Assembly: GCF_900167145.1 (NCBI RefSeq)
Contig: NZ_FUWG01000002.1
Span: 333,557-397,556 of the forward strand
Direction of reading: 5' to 3'
Length of the DNA stretch: 64,000 nt
Origin: Treponema porcinum
GTDB lineage: Bacteria > Spirochaetota > Spirochaetia > Treponematales > Treponemataceae
In this document: piece after piece, positions 53,507 to 60,510 of the stretch
How positions within the stretch are numbered: the stretch's first letter is position 1
Layout of the letters: each line of letters begins with the position of its first letter
Position numbers and translations under genes: made by a program
Notes under the pieces: model-generated
Databases searched by the model: none
What the model was told of the DNA's origin: nothing
What the model saw: the letters and a program-made list of their open reading frames with translations, nothing else

Positions 53507-53651
53507 GGATAAAAAGCAGACTAAAATAACGTCTGCTTTTTATCCTGACAAGTTTCCGTTGGAAACTTGCATATCAATCGCAGCTCCTCATTTCATTGCG
53601 GAGCTACATAAAAAGTCAAATCGGAAATTGAAATTTCCTCATTGACTTTTT
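53507..53651 (+). terminator. Terminator and chain of hairpins before the Dxs-like gene
   Basis: A 15-bp perfect stem GGATAAAAAGCAGAC and its complement (53507-53545) ends the upstream transcript. It is followed by CAAGTTTCC-GTT-GGAAACTTG (53549-53569), AGCTCC/GGAGCT (53582-53605), and a nested hairpin with outer arms AAAAAGTCAA (53610-53619) and TTGACTTTTT (53642-53651), inner stem GGAAA/TTTCC and loop TTGAAA. The last hairpin abuts the ribosome site AGGAG of the Dxs-like gene. Confidence 0.75.
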
Positions 53652-53664
53652 ATAGGAGACTATT

Positions 53665-55419
53665 ATGATTTTAGACAACATTAATTCACCAAAAGATTTA
53701 AAGAAGTATTCTGTTTCAGAACTGGAAACTGTGGCAGGTGAAATCCGCGAAGGTCTTTTCAACCGCCTTACAAAAATTGGCGGACACTTTGGACCGAACT
53801 TTGGTTTTGTAGAAGCAACAATTGCTCTTCATTATGTTTTTGACTCTCCAAATGATAAATTTGTATTTGACGTTTCCCACCAGGCTTATGCTCATAAAAT
53901 GCTCACAGGCCGAAAGGCCGGCTACTTTGACGACAACCGCTTTTCAGAAGATTCTGGCTATACAAATCCAGATGAAAGTGAACACGATTTTTTTAACATC
54001 GGGCACACTTCTACTTCAATTGCACTGGCTTTAGGTCTTGCAAAAGGAAGAGACATTCTAGGCAAAAAGGAAAATATCGTTGCAATCATTGGAGACGGAT
54101 CTCTTTCTGGCGGAGAGGCACTGGAAGCTTTGAGTGTTGCAGGAAGCGAACTTAATTCAAATTTCATTGTGGTAGTAAACGACAATGAACAGGCAATAGC
54201 TGAAAACCACGGCGGGCTTTATAAGAATCTAAAGGCCCTCCGCGACTCTAACGGCAAATCTGAAAACAATATGTTCAGGGCATGGGGCTTGGATTATATC
54301 TACGAAGAAAACGGAAATGACATTGCTTCATTGATTGCGGTTTTTGAAAAAGTCCGGGATTCAAATCGTCCTGTTGTTGTTCACATTCATACACAAAAAG
54401 GTAAAGGATACGAACTGGCAGAAAAAGACAAGGAAGGATGGCACTGGTGCGTTCCATTTGACCGGGCAACCGGAAAACCGACCTTTAATTTTGGGAGCGG
54501 TGAATCGTATTTAGGCATGACCAGCCAATATATAGTTGAAAAGGCTAAAAAGGACAAGGATTTTGTAGTAGTAACTCCTGCTATGCCCATGTCTGTGGGA
54601 CTTGGTCCTGAAGAGCGGGCTAAGCTTGGAAGTCAGTACATTGACACAGGAATTGCAGAAGAAGCCGCTGTTGCCATTGCGTCGGGAATTGCCCGCCGGG
54701 GTGCAAAACCTCTTGTTGTGACAAACATGACTTTCTTACAGCGTGCCTATGACCAGATTTCTCAGGACGTGTGCATCAACAAAACTCCTGTCACCATGCT
54801 TATGAATTATTCATCATTTGACGGACTTACAGATGTAACCCATCTTGGCATATTCGGTCTTGCAGCCTTTACAAATATTCCGAATCTTGTAGTGCTCTGC
54901 CCTTCAAGCGCAGAAGAATATATTTCCATGCTGGACTGGAGCATTGACCAGAAGGAAAATCCTGTCTTAATTTTAATTCCCGGCAATGACGTTAGCCACC
55001 GCCCTGCAGATAAAGACTACGGCGTACTGAACCGCTTCAAGATTGAAAAGCAAGGAGAAAAAGTTGCCATTATTGCGCTGGGAGATTTCTTTCAGAAAGG
55101 AGAAGAACTTGCCTCTGTAATCAAGGAAAAATGTGGATTCACACCAAGCCTTATAAATCCTCGTTTCGCTTCCGGCCTGGACGAAGAACTTCTGCATGGT
55201 CTTGAAAAGAATCATCAGCTTGTCCTTACGCTTGAAGACGGAATCCTTGAAGGCGGATTCGGACAAAAAATTGCTTCCTTCTATGGACCAAACAAAATGC
55301 TGGTAAAAAATTACGGCCTCGAAAAACAATTTTATGACCGCTACAATCCTGATAAACTTTTGCAGGAATGTGGAATGACGACCGAGCAGATTGTGGAAGA
55401 TCTCAAATCAATTTTATAG
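53665..55419 (+). CDS. 1-deoxy-D-xylulose-5-phosphate synthase-like (transketolase family)
   Basis: A 584-residue thiamine-diphosphate enzyme. The binding motif is GDGSLSGGEALEAL...NDNEQAIAEN, and the pyrimidine domain follows with DTGIAEEAAVAIASGIA. DXP synthase joins pyruvate and glyceraldehyde 3-phosphate for isoprenoid, thiamine and pyridoxal synthesis. It is shorter than the usual Dxs (about 620), and the GDGSLS and NDNEQ forms differ from the classic GDGAMT and NDN-MSI, so it may be a paralogue with another acceptor. AGGAG precedes ATG. Confidence 0.8.
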   Translation: MILDNINSPKDLKKYSVSELETVAGEIREGLFNRLTKIGGHFGPNFGFVEATIALHYVFDSPNDKFVFDVSHQAYAHKMLTGRKAGYFDDNRFSEDSGYTNPDESEHDFFNIGHTSTSIALALGLAKGRDILGKKENIVAIIGDGSLSGGEALEALSVAGSELNSNFIVVVNDNEQAIAENHGGLYKNLKALRDSNGKSENNMFRAWGLDYIYEENGNDIASLIAVFEKVRDSNRPVVVHIHTQKGKGYELAEKDKEGWHWCVPFDRATGKPTFNFGSGESYLGMTSQYIVEKAKKDKDFVVVTPAMPMSVGLGPEERAKLGSQYIDTGIAEEAAVAIASGIARRGAKPLVVTNMTFLQRAYDQISQDVCINKTPVTMLMNYSSFDGLTDVTHLGIFGLAAFTNIPNLVVLCPSSAEEYISMLDWSIDQKENPVLILIPGNDVSHRPADKDYGVLNRFKIEKQGEKVAIIALGDFFQKGEELASVIKEKCGFTPSLINPRFASGLDEELLHGLEKNHQLVLTLEDGILEGGFGQKIASFYGPNKMLVKNYGLEKQFYDRYNPDKLLQECGMTTEQIVEDLKSIL

Positions 55420-55436
55420 GAAATCAAGAGACAAAT

Positions 55437-55574
55437 ATGGCAGAAAAAATTACACAGACAGCAGGTCGGGATCAGCTTGGAGACTTTGCGCCTATGTTCG
55501 CTCATCTGAACGATGATGTACTCTTCTGCGAAGTATGGAATGTAAGCGAAGAAGATTATGGAAAATTAAAGTAA
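55437..55574 (+). pseudogene. Truncated carboxymuconolactone decarboxylase gene
   Basis: A 45-codon frame starting MAEKITQTAGRDQLGDFAP and continuing FAHLNDDVLFCEVWN, the N-terminus of CMD-family proteins. The catalytic Cys/His region that follows in the family is missing; after EVWN come about ten unrelated residues, then TAA and a GC-rich repeat. The gene is inactive. Confidence 0.75.
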
Positions 55575-55682
55575 GGGCGTTCGTCGTTCGCTGCGCTCGC
55601 GCCGCCGGGCTTTTCGCACTTCGCCTATTCGGCTCATCCCTCAGGGACTGCCTGTGGCAGGTGCTACAATCCCTAACGCAAA
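55575..55682. repeat. GC-rich repeat, GTTCGTCGTTCGCT family
   Basis: Begins GGGCGTTCGTCGTTCGCT directly after a TAA stop and contains CGGGCTTTTCG, GCACTTCGCCTA and GGCTCATCC. The same blocks in the same order recur at 56,234-56,400. It lies between the dead CMD gene and the flavodoxin gene. Confidence 0.75.
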
Positions 55683-55705
55683 AAATTATTTACGGAGAAA
55701 ACTTT

Positions 55706-56233
55706 ATGAAAAAACTAATTCTTACACTTCTAATTGGAGGATTTATTATGACAGGACTTTCTGCAAAAACGGCATTCGTTTATTTTAGTGCCACAGGAAC
55801 AACCGAACGCATGGCAAAAAATGCAGCAGAAGCAATGGGAGCCGACATTTTTGAAATCCAACCCGTTCACAAATACACCGACGCAGACTTAAACTGGCAC
55901 GACAAAAAATCCCTTTCTTCGATTGAATGTAACGATTCGAAAAGCCGTCCTGCCATTGCAAACAAAATCGACATTTCAGGCTATGACACTGTTGTGGTAT
56001 GCTATCCAATCTGGTGGGCTTATGCGCCAAAAATTGTTTACACCTTTGTGGAAAGCCAGAACTGGAATGGCAAAAAGCTCATCACTCTTTGTACCAGCGG
56101 TGGAAGCGGTCTTGGTCGCAGCGGAAGTGACCTTGCAAAATTTTCTAAAGGCGCGGACTTTAAAGGCGGAAAAGATTTTACACGAGGCTCTGGCGCAGAT
56201 GTTAAGAAATATATTGAAGGTTTGTTGAAATAA
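55706..56233 (+). CDS. Flavodoxin, possibly exported
   Basis: A 175-residue flavodoxin with the FMN phosphate loop YFSATGTTERMAK and the pattern VVCYPIWWAYAPKIVYTF and TSGGSGLGRS. From ATG 55706 (ACGGAGAAAAC before it) the first 22 residues are a signal peptide (LILTLLIGGFIMTGLSA), so the product would be exported. A second ATG at 55748 has GGAGG seven bases upstream and would give a cytoplasmic flavodoxin that begins just like the family. Both starts look usable. Confidence 0.8.
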   Translation: MKKLILTLLIGGFIMTGLSAKTAFVYFSATGTTERMAKNAAEAMGADIFEIQPVHKYTDADLNWHDKKSLSSIECNDSKSRPAIANKIDISGYDTVVVCYPIWWAYAPKIVYTFVESQNWNGKKLITLCTSGGSGLGRSGSDLAKFSKGADFKGGKDFTRGSGADVKKYIEGLLK

Positions 56234-56400
56234 GGGCGTTCGTCGTTCGCTACGCTCACTTACCGAGTTTTCTTTTGCTCACCAAAGGGTTCGCATTTTG
56301 CTACGCAAAAACAAGAAAACTCGCTATGTCGGGCTTTTCGGGGTTCCGCACTTCGCTAACGCTCATCCAGCGAAGGTTACCGTGGCGGCGGCTGGAACGA
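56234..56400. repeat. GC-rich repeat, second GTTCGTCGTTCGCT copy
   Basis: Follows the flavodoxin stop directly with GGGCGTTCGTCGTTCGCT, then ACCGAGTTTTCTT paired with AAGAAAACTCG (long-range hairpin), CGGGCTTTTCG, GCACTTCGCTAA and GCTCATCC. It shares modules with both the 55,575 copy and the 33,949 copy. It runs into the broken second flavodoxin. Confidence 0.75.
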
Positions 56401-56737
56401 CTTTGGAAAAAATCTTCGTTCTGCTTATCGTGCTGCTATGCCACAAAACAAAAATCGACTCAAAAAAATGGGCAGAGTATGATACAATAATCTTAGGTTA
56501 TCCAAACTGGTGGGCAAGCATTCCAATGCCGATTGCAACCCTTTTGGAAAGCTACGATTTTTCAGGAAAAACAATTATGCCATTCTGCTCTCACGGAGGC
56601 GGAAGATTCGGCCAGAGCCAAAGCTTGCTCCAAAAGCAAAATTGACATCCGGGCTTTCAATCCATTATTCCGGCGGCTCTTCTCTTTCAAAAGATGTAGA
56701 AAAATGGCTTAAAAAATGCGGAGTATCACAAAAATAG
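56298..56737 (+). pseudogene. Broken second flavodoxin
   Basis: From about 56,462 the frame encodes flavodoxin sequence: YDTIILGYPNWWASIPMP, ATLLESYDFSGKTIMPFCSH and GGGRFGQS. The N-terminal part is missing and replaced by repeat sequence, so there is no FMN phosphate loop. Near 56,620-56,640 the frame shifts: the continuation (KLAPKAKLTSGLSIHYSGG) is in another frame and ends at 56,737. Two lesions make it non-functional. Confidence 0.8.
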
Positions 56738-56739
56738 CA

Positions 56740-56849
56740 TAAAGGTTATATAATATTGAATACTATATAATAGAAAAGTAATACTTTAAGTTGAATATAT
56801 AACCTAAATGTTCTATAATACTATAAAATTATAATGTATAGGTTATTAT
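56740..56849. promoter_or_regulatory. AT-rich operator region of the mobile-mystery operon
   Basis: Contains GGTTATATAA (about 56,752), its near complement TATATAACC (about 56,796) and GGTTATTATATG at the next start codon, plus a TATAAT hexamer near 56,830. These inverted GGTTATA elements are probably sites for the XRE repressor encoded next. Confidence 0.5.
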
Positions 56850-57290
56850 ATGGATGCAAGGGTTTTACAAATCAGAGCTTTGGATAAGAAAACTTCTGAC
56901 TTAAAGAGTGCAAAAAATATAGTTCCTCAACCTTCCGGCTGGATAAAAACAGTGCGCGAAGCAATCGGAATGACTGTAAGCCAGCTCGCCACTCGTCTTG
57001 GAGTTACTCAGCCGCGAATTACAAAAATGGAATCTAATGAAGACAATCTAAAACTCTCAACCATGAAGAAAGCCGCCGAAGCTATGAATTGTGAATTTGT
57101 GTATTACTTTAAGCCTAGAACAACTTTCCAGAATCTTGTTGATGAACAGGCCCAAAAAAAGGCTGCAGAAGTTCTGAAAACCGTAAATGTGAATATGGCT
57201 CTTGAAAATCAGGAAATTGCAGAAGATGAAGCAGTAAAAGATTTTGCCACTGATTTGATAAACACAAAAATCAAACAGATTTGGGATTAA
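56850..57290 (+). CDS. Mobile mystery protein A (XRE regulator/antitoxin-like)
   Basis: A 146-residue protein with an XRE helix-turn-helix (MTVSQLATRLGVTQPRITKM, residues 43-62) and a basic C-terminal helix. This is the mobile-mystery-A pattern, always found just before the Fic-domain protein B. Likely represses its own operon and, by analogy with toxin-antitoxin pairs, may control protein B. Protein B begins six bases downstream. Confidence 0.85.
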   Translation: MDARVLQIRALDKKTSDLKSAKNIVPQPSGWIKTVREAIGMTVSQLATRLGVTQPRITKMESNEDNLKLSTMKKAAEAMNCEFVYYFKPRTTFQNLVDEQAQKKAAEVLKTVNVNMALENQEIAEDEAVKDFATDLINTKIKQIWD

Positions 57291-57296
57291 TGATAC

Positions 57297-57884
57297 ATGG
57301 ACATTTTTGAAGCAGACGATAATTCAACACCTCTTACGGCAGAAGAGAAAAATGGTCTCAAACTGAAGTGGATAACACTGCGTTCGGAACTAAACGAGGC
57401 AGAAGCTAGAAATATAGCACAGGCTCAGCTCTGGCTTGCAGCTAACAAGAAAAAGGATGTTTGTTCCGATACATTCTTGCGAAAACTTCATAAAAAAATG
57501 TTTTGTGATGTCTGGATATGGGCAGGCGAATATCGAACTACTGAAAGAAATATTGGCATTGCACCATATCAGATTCCAATGAAACTTATGCAGCTTTTTG
57601 ATGATTTAATTTTTTGGATTGACAACAAAACATATTCAAATCAGGAAATTGCAGTCAGACTCCATCATAAGCTTGTTCAAATTCATCCCTTCCCAAATGG
57701 CAATGGACGGGTTTCCCGTCTTATGGCAGATTTAGTACTCCGAAAACTTGAAGGAAAAACTCTTTATTGGGGAGATACGAATCTTGTAGACGTTTCAGAA
57801 GTACGCAGAAAATATATTGATGCTCTTAGAAAAGCAGACGCAGGCGATTATACAGATTTGTTGAATTTTACAATGAAAAAATAA
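57297..57884 (+). CDS. Mobile mystery protein B (Fic/DOC domain)
   Basis: A 195-residue Fic-domain protein with active-site loop HPFPNGNGRVSRL (about residues 126-138) and the HHKL segment before it. There is no inhibitory [S/T]xxxE[G/N] helix in the protein, so restraint may come from protein A. Fic proteins usually AMPylate targets. The gene is co-transcribed with protein A. Confidence 0.85.
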   Translation: MDIFEADDNSTPLTAEEKNGLKLKWITLRSELNEAEARNIAQAQLWLAANKKKDVCSDTFLRKLHKKMFCDVWIWAGEYRTTERNIGIAPYQIPMKLMQLFDDLIFWIDNKTYSNQEIAVRLHHKLVQIHPFPNGNGRVSRLMADLVLRKLEGKTLYWGDTNLVDVSEVRRKYIDALRKADAGDYTDLLNFTMKK

Positions 57885-57931
57885 AGGTAGAATTGTTTAT
57901 AAGTCAATTGTTTTTTAAGATATAATTAAAT

Positions 57932-58726
57932 ATGAATAAATTAAATAAAATCAGCCTTCCGCTTGACATTATGATGACTCTAGTTTCAATTGTTCTCATG
58001 GGCGGAAACTATCTCTTTCCGGCAGACATCGTTCACGAAATCTTAGGCGTGGCTCTGTTTGTCCTCTGGGCTATTCACATTTTTTTGAACCGCCGCTGGT
58101 ATGCATCGCTCGCGCAAGCGAGCAAGTCAATAACTTCTACTAACGCAAACGACCGAAGGGCGTACGGAGCAATTTTCAAAGGAAAATACAATCCCTACCG
58201 CGTAATGCAGACTGTCATAAACTGCTGCATTTTGATTTGTACAATCTTTCTGATGATAAGTGGAATCATTCTTTCAAATCAGCTTTTTACTTTTTTAGGA
58301 ATTGAAAAAGGTCTGGGGTTTGCCCGCATTGCGCACCTTTTGGCAAGCCACTGGTATTATCTTTTTATGTCACTGCATATCGGACTGCATGTGGGGGTGA
58401 TTACAAATAAAATGCGTCATCCTGCCCCCATCAACTGTCATCCTGAACTTGTTTCAGGATCTTCTACAAATGAGATGCCGAAACAACTTCGGCATGACAA
58501 ACTGCGCAAAACCATTCCGCGTATTATTCTTGCCCTGCTCTGTGCTTACGGTCTTTACGCCTTCATCACTCGCGGAGTCTGGAAGTATCTTATTCTTCGC
58601 CAGCAGTTTTTCTTCTTTGATCTGGAACGGGGCTACATCCTCTTTGCTTTGGACTACATTTCTATTATCATATTATTTTCTACAATCTTACATTTAATAG
58701 CATCAAGATTAAAAAAGAATCGATAA
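57932..58726 (+). CDS. DUF4405 membrane protein carrying two in-frame repeat insertions
   Basis: A 264-residue six-helix membrane protein with His residues in helix contexts (HEILG, IHIFL, ARIAHLLASHWY, LHIGLHVG), as in cytochrome b561-like DUF4405 proteins that may hold haem. Two foreign segments lie in frame: 21 residues after WY (bases 58103-58165) and about 25-28 residues around HPELVSGSS...KQLRHDK (bases 58,418-58,502). Both fall in loops between helices. ATG 57932 lacks a ribosome site; TATAAT ends seven bases earlier. Confidence 0.85.
   Translation: MNKLNKISLPLDIMMTLVSIVLMGGNYLFPADIVHEILGVALFVLWAIHIFLNRRWYASLAQASKSITSTNANDRRAYGAIFKGKYNPYRVMQTVINCCILICTIFLMISGIILSNQLFTFLGIEKGLGFARIAHLLASHWYYLFMSLHIGLHVGVITNKMRHPAPINCHPELVSGSSTNEMPKQLRHDKLRKTIPRIILALLCAYGLYAFITRGVWKYLILRQQFFFFDLERGYILFALDYISIIILFSTILHLIASRLKKNR
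58103..58165. repeat. 63-bp insertion inside DUF4405 gene, first
   Basis: Exactly 63 bases, flanked by Tyr codons TAT and TAC, keeping frame. It starts with a palindrome GCTCGC-GCAA-GCGAGC (58108-58123). The residues on both sides, RRWY and GAIFKGKYNPYR, form the continuous family sequence when the 21 codons are removed. Confidence 0.75.
58436..58499. repeat. HPELVSGS-type palindromic repeat inside DUF4405 gene, second
   Basis: Two hairpins, ATCCTGAA/TTCAGGAT (58440-58460) and ATGCCGAA/TTCGGCAT (58475-58495), lie within inverted ends TGTCAT and ATGACA. This is the widespread GTCATCCTGAACTTG repeat of many bacteria; translated it reads CHPELVSGSS. It keeps the frame. Confidence 0.85.
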
Positions 58727-58739
58727 ATCAGGAGATTAA

Positions 58740-59050
58740 ATTGCAATTATAATAAATATTCGTTACACAGGAAAAAAGGGTGCCGCCCAAGCCTTTGCCC
58801 GCGAAATGATTTCCAGCGGAACTGTTGAAAAAATCCGCTCAGAAAAAGGAAATCTTCGCTATGAATACTACCTTCCTTTTGGCGAAACCGCGGACAGGGT
58901 GCCATCGAAGCCATTGCAGCCAGCGGCTTAAAAGAAATGCCTGGAATAACAGGAAGCGCTGACGAAGCCGCAGAACTATTTGCAAAGGGGCAGCTCAAAC
59001 CAAACTTTGAGGCTAAGTGCAATCACCATGGGGAACATCATAACAACTAA
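58740..59050 (+). pseudogene. Antibiotic-monooxygenase / NifX-like deletion fusion remnant
   Basis: Bases 58740-58890 encode the N-terminal part of an antibiotic-biosynthesis-monooxygenase protein (IRYTGKKGAAQAFAREM, GTVEKIRSEKGNLRYEYY) but lack a standard start codon after the AGGAG site. From 58892 another frame encodes the C-terminal part of a NifX/NifB-type iron-molybdenum-cofactor-domain protein (AIEAIAASGLKEM, HHGEHHNN) to TAA 59048-59050. The two are out of frame with one another, so both are dead. The junction GGACAGGGTGCC marks a deletion. Confidence 0.7.
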
Positions 59051-59051
59051 T

Positions 59052-59456
59052 ATGAACATAGTGTATAAAGACATCAAAGATTTTACAGAGAAAGAACTGG
59101 AAGACTTATTTCTTTCTGTCGAATGGTCTTCAGGTCATTTTCCAGATAAACTTGTTATAGCAATGAAGAACTTCAAAACCGTTTATTCTGCATGGGACGG
59201 AAATAAACTTGTTGGCATGATTTGTGCAATGGATGATGGCATCATGAATGCCTATGTTCATTATCTTCTTGTAAATCCTGAATATCACGGAAAAAAAATA
59301 GGACGAACTCTTGTTGATATGGTAAAACAACATTACAAAGATTACTTAAGGATTGCCGTAATTGCCTATGACAAGGAAGCCCATTTCTACGAAAACTGCG
59401 GTTTTACTAAGAGTAACGATGCTTCTCCTATGTTTATTACATCTTTGTGGACTTAA
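59052..59456 (+). CDS. GNAT acetyltransferase
   Basis: A 134-residue GNAT enzyme. It has LVGMICAMDDGIMNAYVHYL, the acetyl-CoA loop NPEYHGKKIGRTLV and the end FYENCGFTKS. It probably acetylates a small molecule or amino group, with the substrate unknown. ATG 59052 is chosen for family length; an ATG at 59028 is in frame and closer to a GGGGAA ribosome-like site, so the exact start is uncertain. Confidence 0.8.
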   Translation: MNIVYKDIKDFTEKELEDLFLSVEWSSGHFPDKLVIAMKNFKTVYSAWDGNKLVGMICAMDDGIMNAYVHYLLVNPEYHGKKIGRTLVDMVKQHYKDYLRIAVIAYDKEAHFYENCGFTKSNDASPMFITSLWT

Positions 59457-59511
59457 ACCTGTACTTCATCCCCAGACTACACATAACTCAACTGGTCGCC
59501 CAGGATTTCTT

Positions 59512-59837
59512 TCATCTGGCTTTCTTGGCTTTCTTGGGTTTCTTTTCCGGAAGTTCAGCATACATACCTTGCATAAGTTCCTGAATCAGAGACTTATCAT
59601 CAAAACTGTCAAATACATGCATCAAAGTCTTTGACTCTTCATACGGATAACGCAGTTCGGAATCTACAAGCAGTCTGTCCGATGTGGGAGTTCTTTTCAA
59701 AAACAGCTCATCACCGCAAACATCACCTATCAGCTTACCGTTAAAATATACAAGGTATCCGCCCATCATAGATTTTATGACAATCTCGCCAGCTTCAGAA
59801 AAACATTCGCGAACATATTCATTAAATCATGAACCAT
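59512..59837 (-). pseudogene. tfoX-like gene with a frameshift near the start
   Basis: The frame ending at 59512 encodes a TfoX N-terminal-domain protein (MMGGYLVYFNGKLIGDV onward, with a Lys-rich tail). Upstream of the Met-Met the same frame continues in family style (FNEYVRECFSEAGEIVIKS) up to a TGA, where an ATG in another frame (59837) begins MVHD. One extra T in the TTT run at 59,824-59,826 would join them. So the gene is frameshifted or the base was missed in sequencing. An internal start would give 85 residues. Confidence 0.65.
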
Positions 59838-59846
59838 GATTACATA

Positions 59847-60194
59847 TTATCCCCAGAAAGCACCACTTTGATCTTCATCTACAAACCGGAAAACACTTTC
59901 TATATCTTTATGAAACATTGCAAGTTCATAACAGTGCCATTTCATATCCCGGCGCATCCAGAATAATTTCCAGTCATTAGAAGCTTTCCGATAAGTTGCT
60001 TTTGCAACATCAATGTTTATGTAACCGTCTCCCATAAACTGTTTTCTTTTTTCGTAAATGATTACACTCTGACCTTCCACACGATACTCACATTTTACCT
60101 GGTCGATGTGCTCGCCAATCATTTCATTTCTTTTGCCAAGATATTTATCTGCCGCGATTTTGATTTCTGATAATTGCCACTCTGTAAATGCCAT
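59847..60194 (-). CDS. DUF3024-family protein
   Basis: A 115-residue protein matching DUF3024: MAFTEWQLSEIKIAADKYL at the start, GQSVIIYEKRKQ in the middle, and KLFWMRRDMKWHCYEL with DEDQSGAFWG at the end. The function is unknown; family members are small soluble proteins. AAGGAAAA lies upstream of ATG 60194, which I prefer over an upstream in-frame ATG. Confidence 0.8.
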   Translation of the reverse strand: MAFTEWQLSEIKIAADKYLGKRNEMIGEHIDQVKCEYRVEGQSVIIYEKRKQFMGDGYINIDVAKATYRKASNDWKLFWMRRDMKWHCYELAMFHKDIESVFRFVDEDQSGAFWG

Positions 60195-60276
60195 AATTTT
60201 TTCCTTTTCTGCATTATAGCAGAGATTGTTCTTCAGAACACTGATTTTATCCTTATTTCGTGCTAAAATACATCTC

Positions 60277-60504
60277 ATGGCAAGTATTTTGATAAAAGAC
60301 ACAACCCGCGAGCAGCGTGAACAGATTGTTCGCGAATCACTGGGCGATGATTATGATGTAGGCTGCGGCTATGAATCTACCGGAATCAATTATCAGCTGT
60401 ATATCGACGGAATAAAAGAACTTCGCGAACTAAACATGGAAGCAAACTGCGGTTTTGAAGTAGCTCACCCGGAAGAAAGAAAATCCGGCTGCACAATGGT
60501 GTAA
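60277..60504 (+). CDS. Small Cys-containing protein, paralogue of 41180-41380
   Basis: A 75-residue protein beginning MASILIKDTTREQREQIV, with CGYESTG, YQLYIDGIKELRELN and a C-terminal Cys. Function is unknown. It shares the ILIKDTT start and YIDG-KE-LN motif with the gene at 41,180. No ribosome site is seen, but TAAAAT ends seven bases before ATG, so it may be leaderless. Confidence 0.7.
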   Translation: MASILIKDTTREQREQIVRESLGDDYDVGCGYESTGINYQLYIDGIKELRELNMEANCGFEVAHPEERKSGCTMV

Positions 60505-60510
60505 TAAGAA

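Noticed and set aside
55535..55705. Upstream extension of the flavodoxin frame through the GC-rich repeat
   Set aside because: The extension is repeat sequence read by chance; a signal peptide and ribosome site support ATG 55706.
58980..59051. Upstream start for the GNAT gene at 59052
   Set aside because: The extra codons overlap the NifX-like remnant in another frame and do not look like GNAT sequence.
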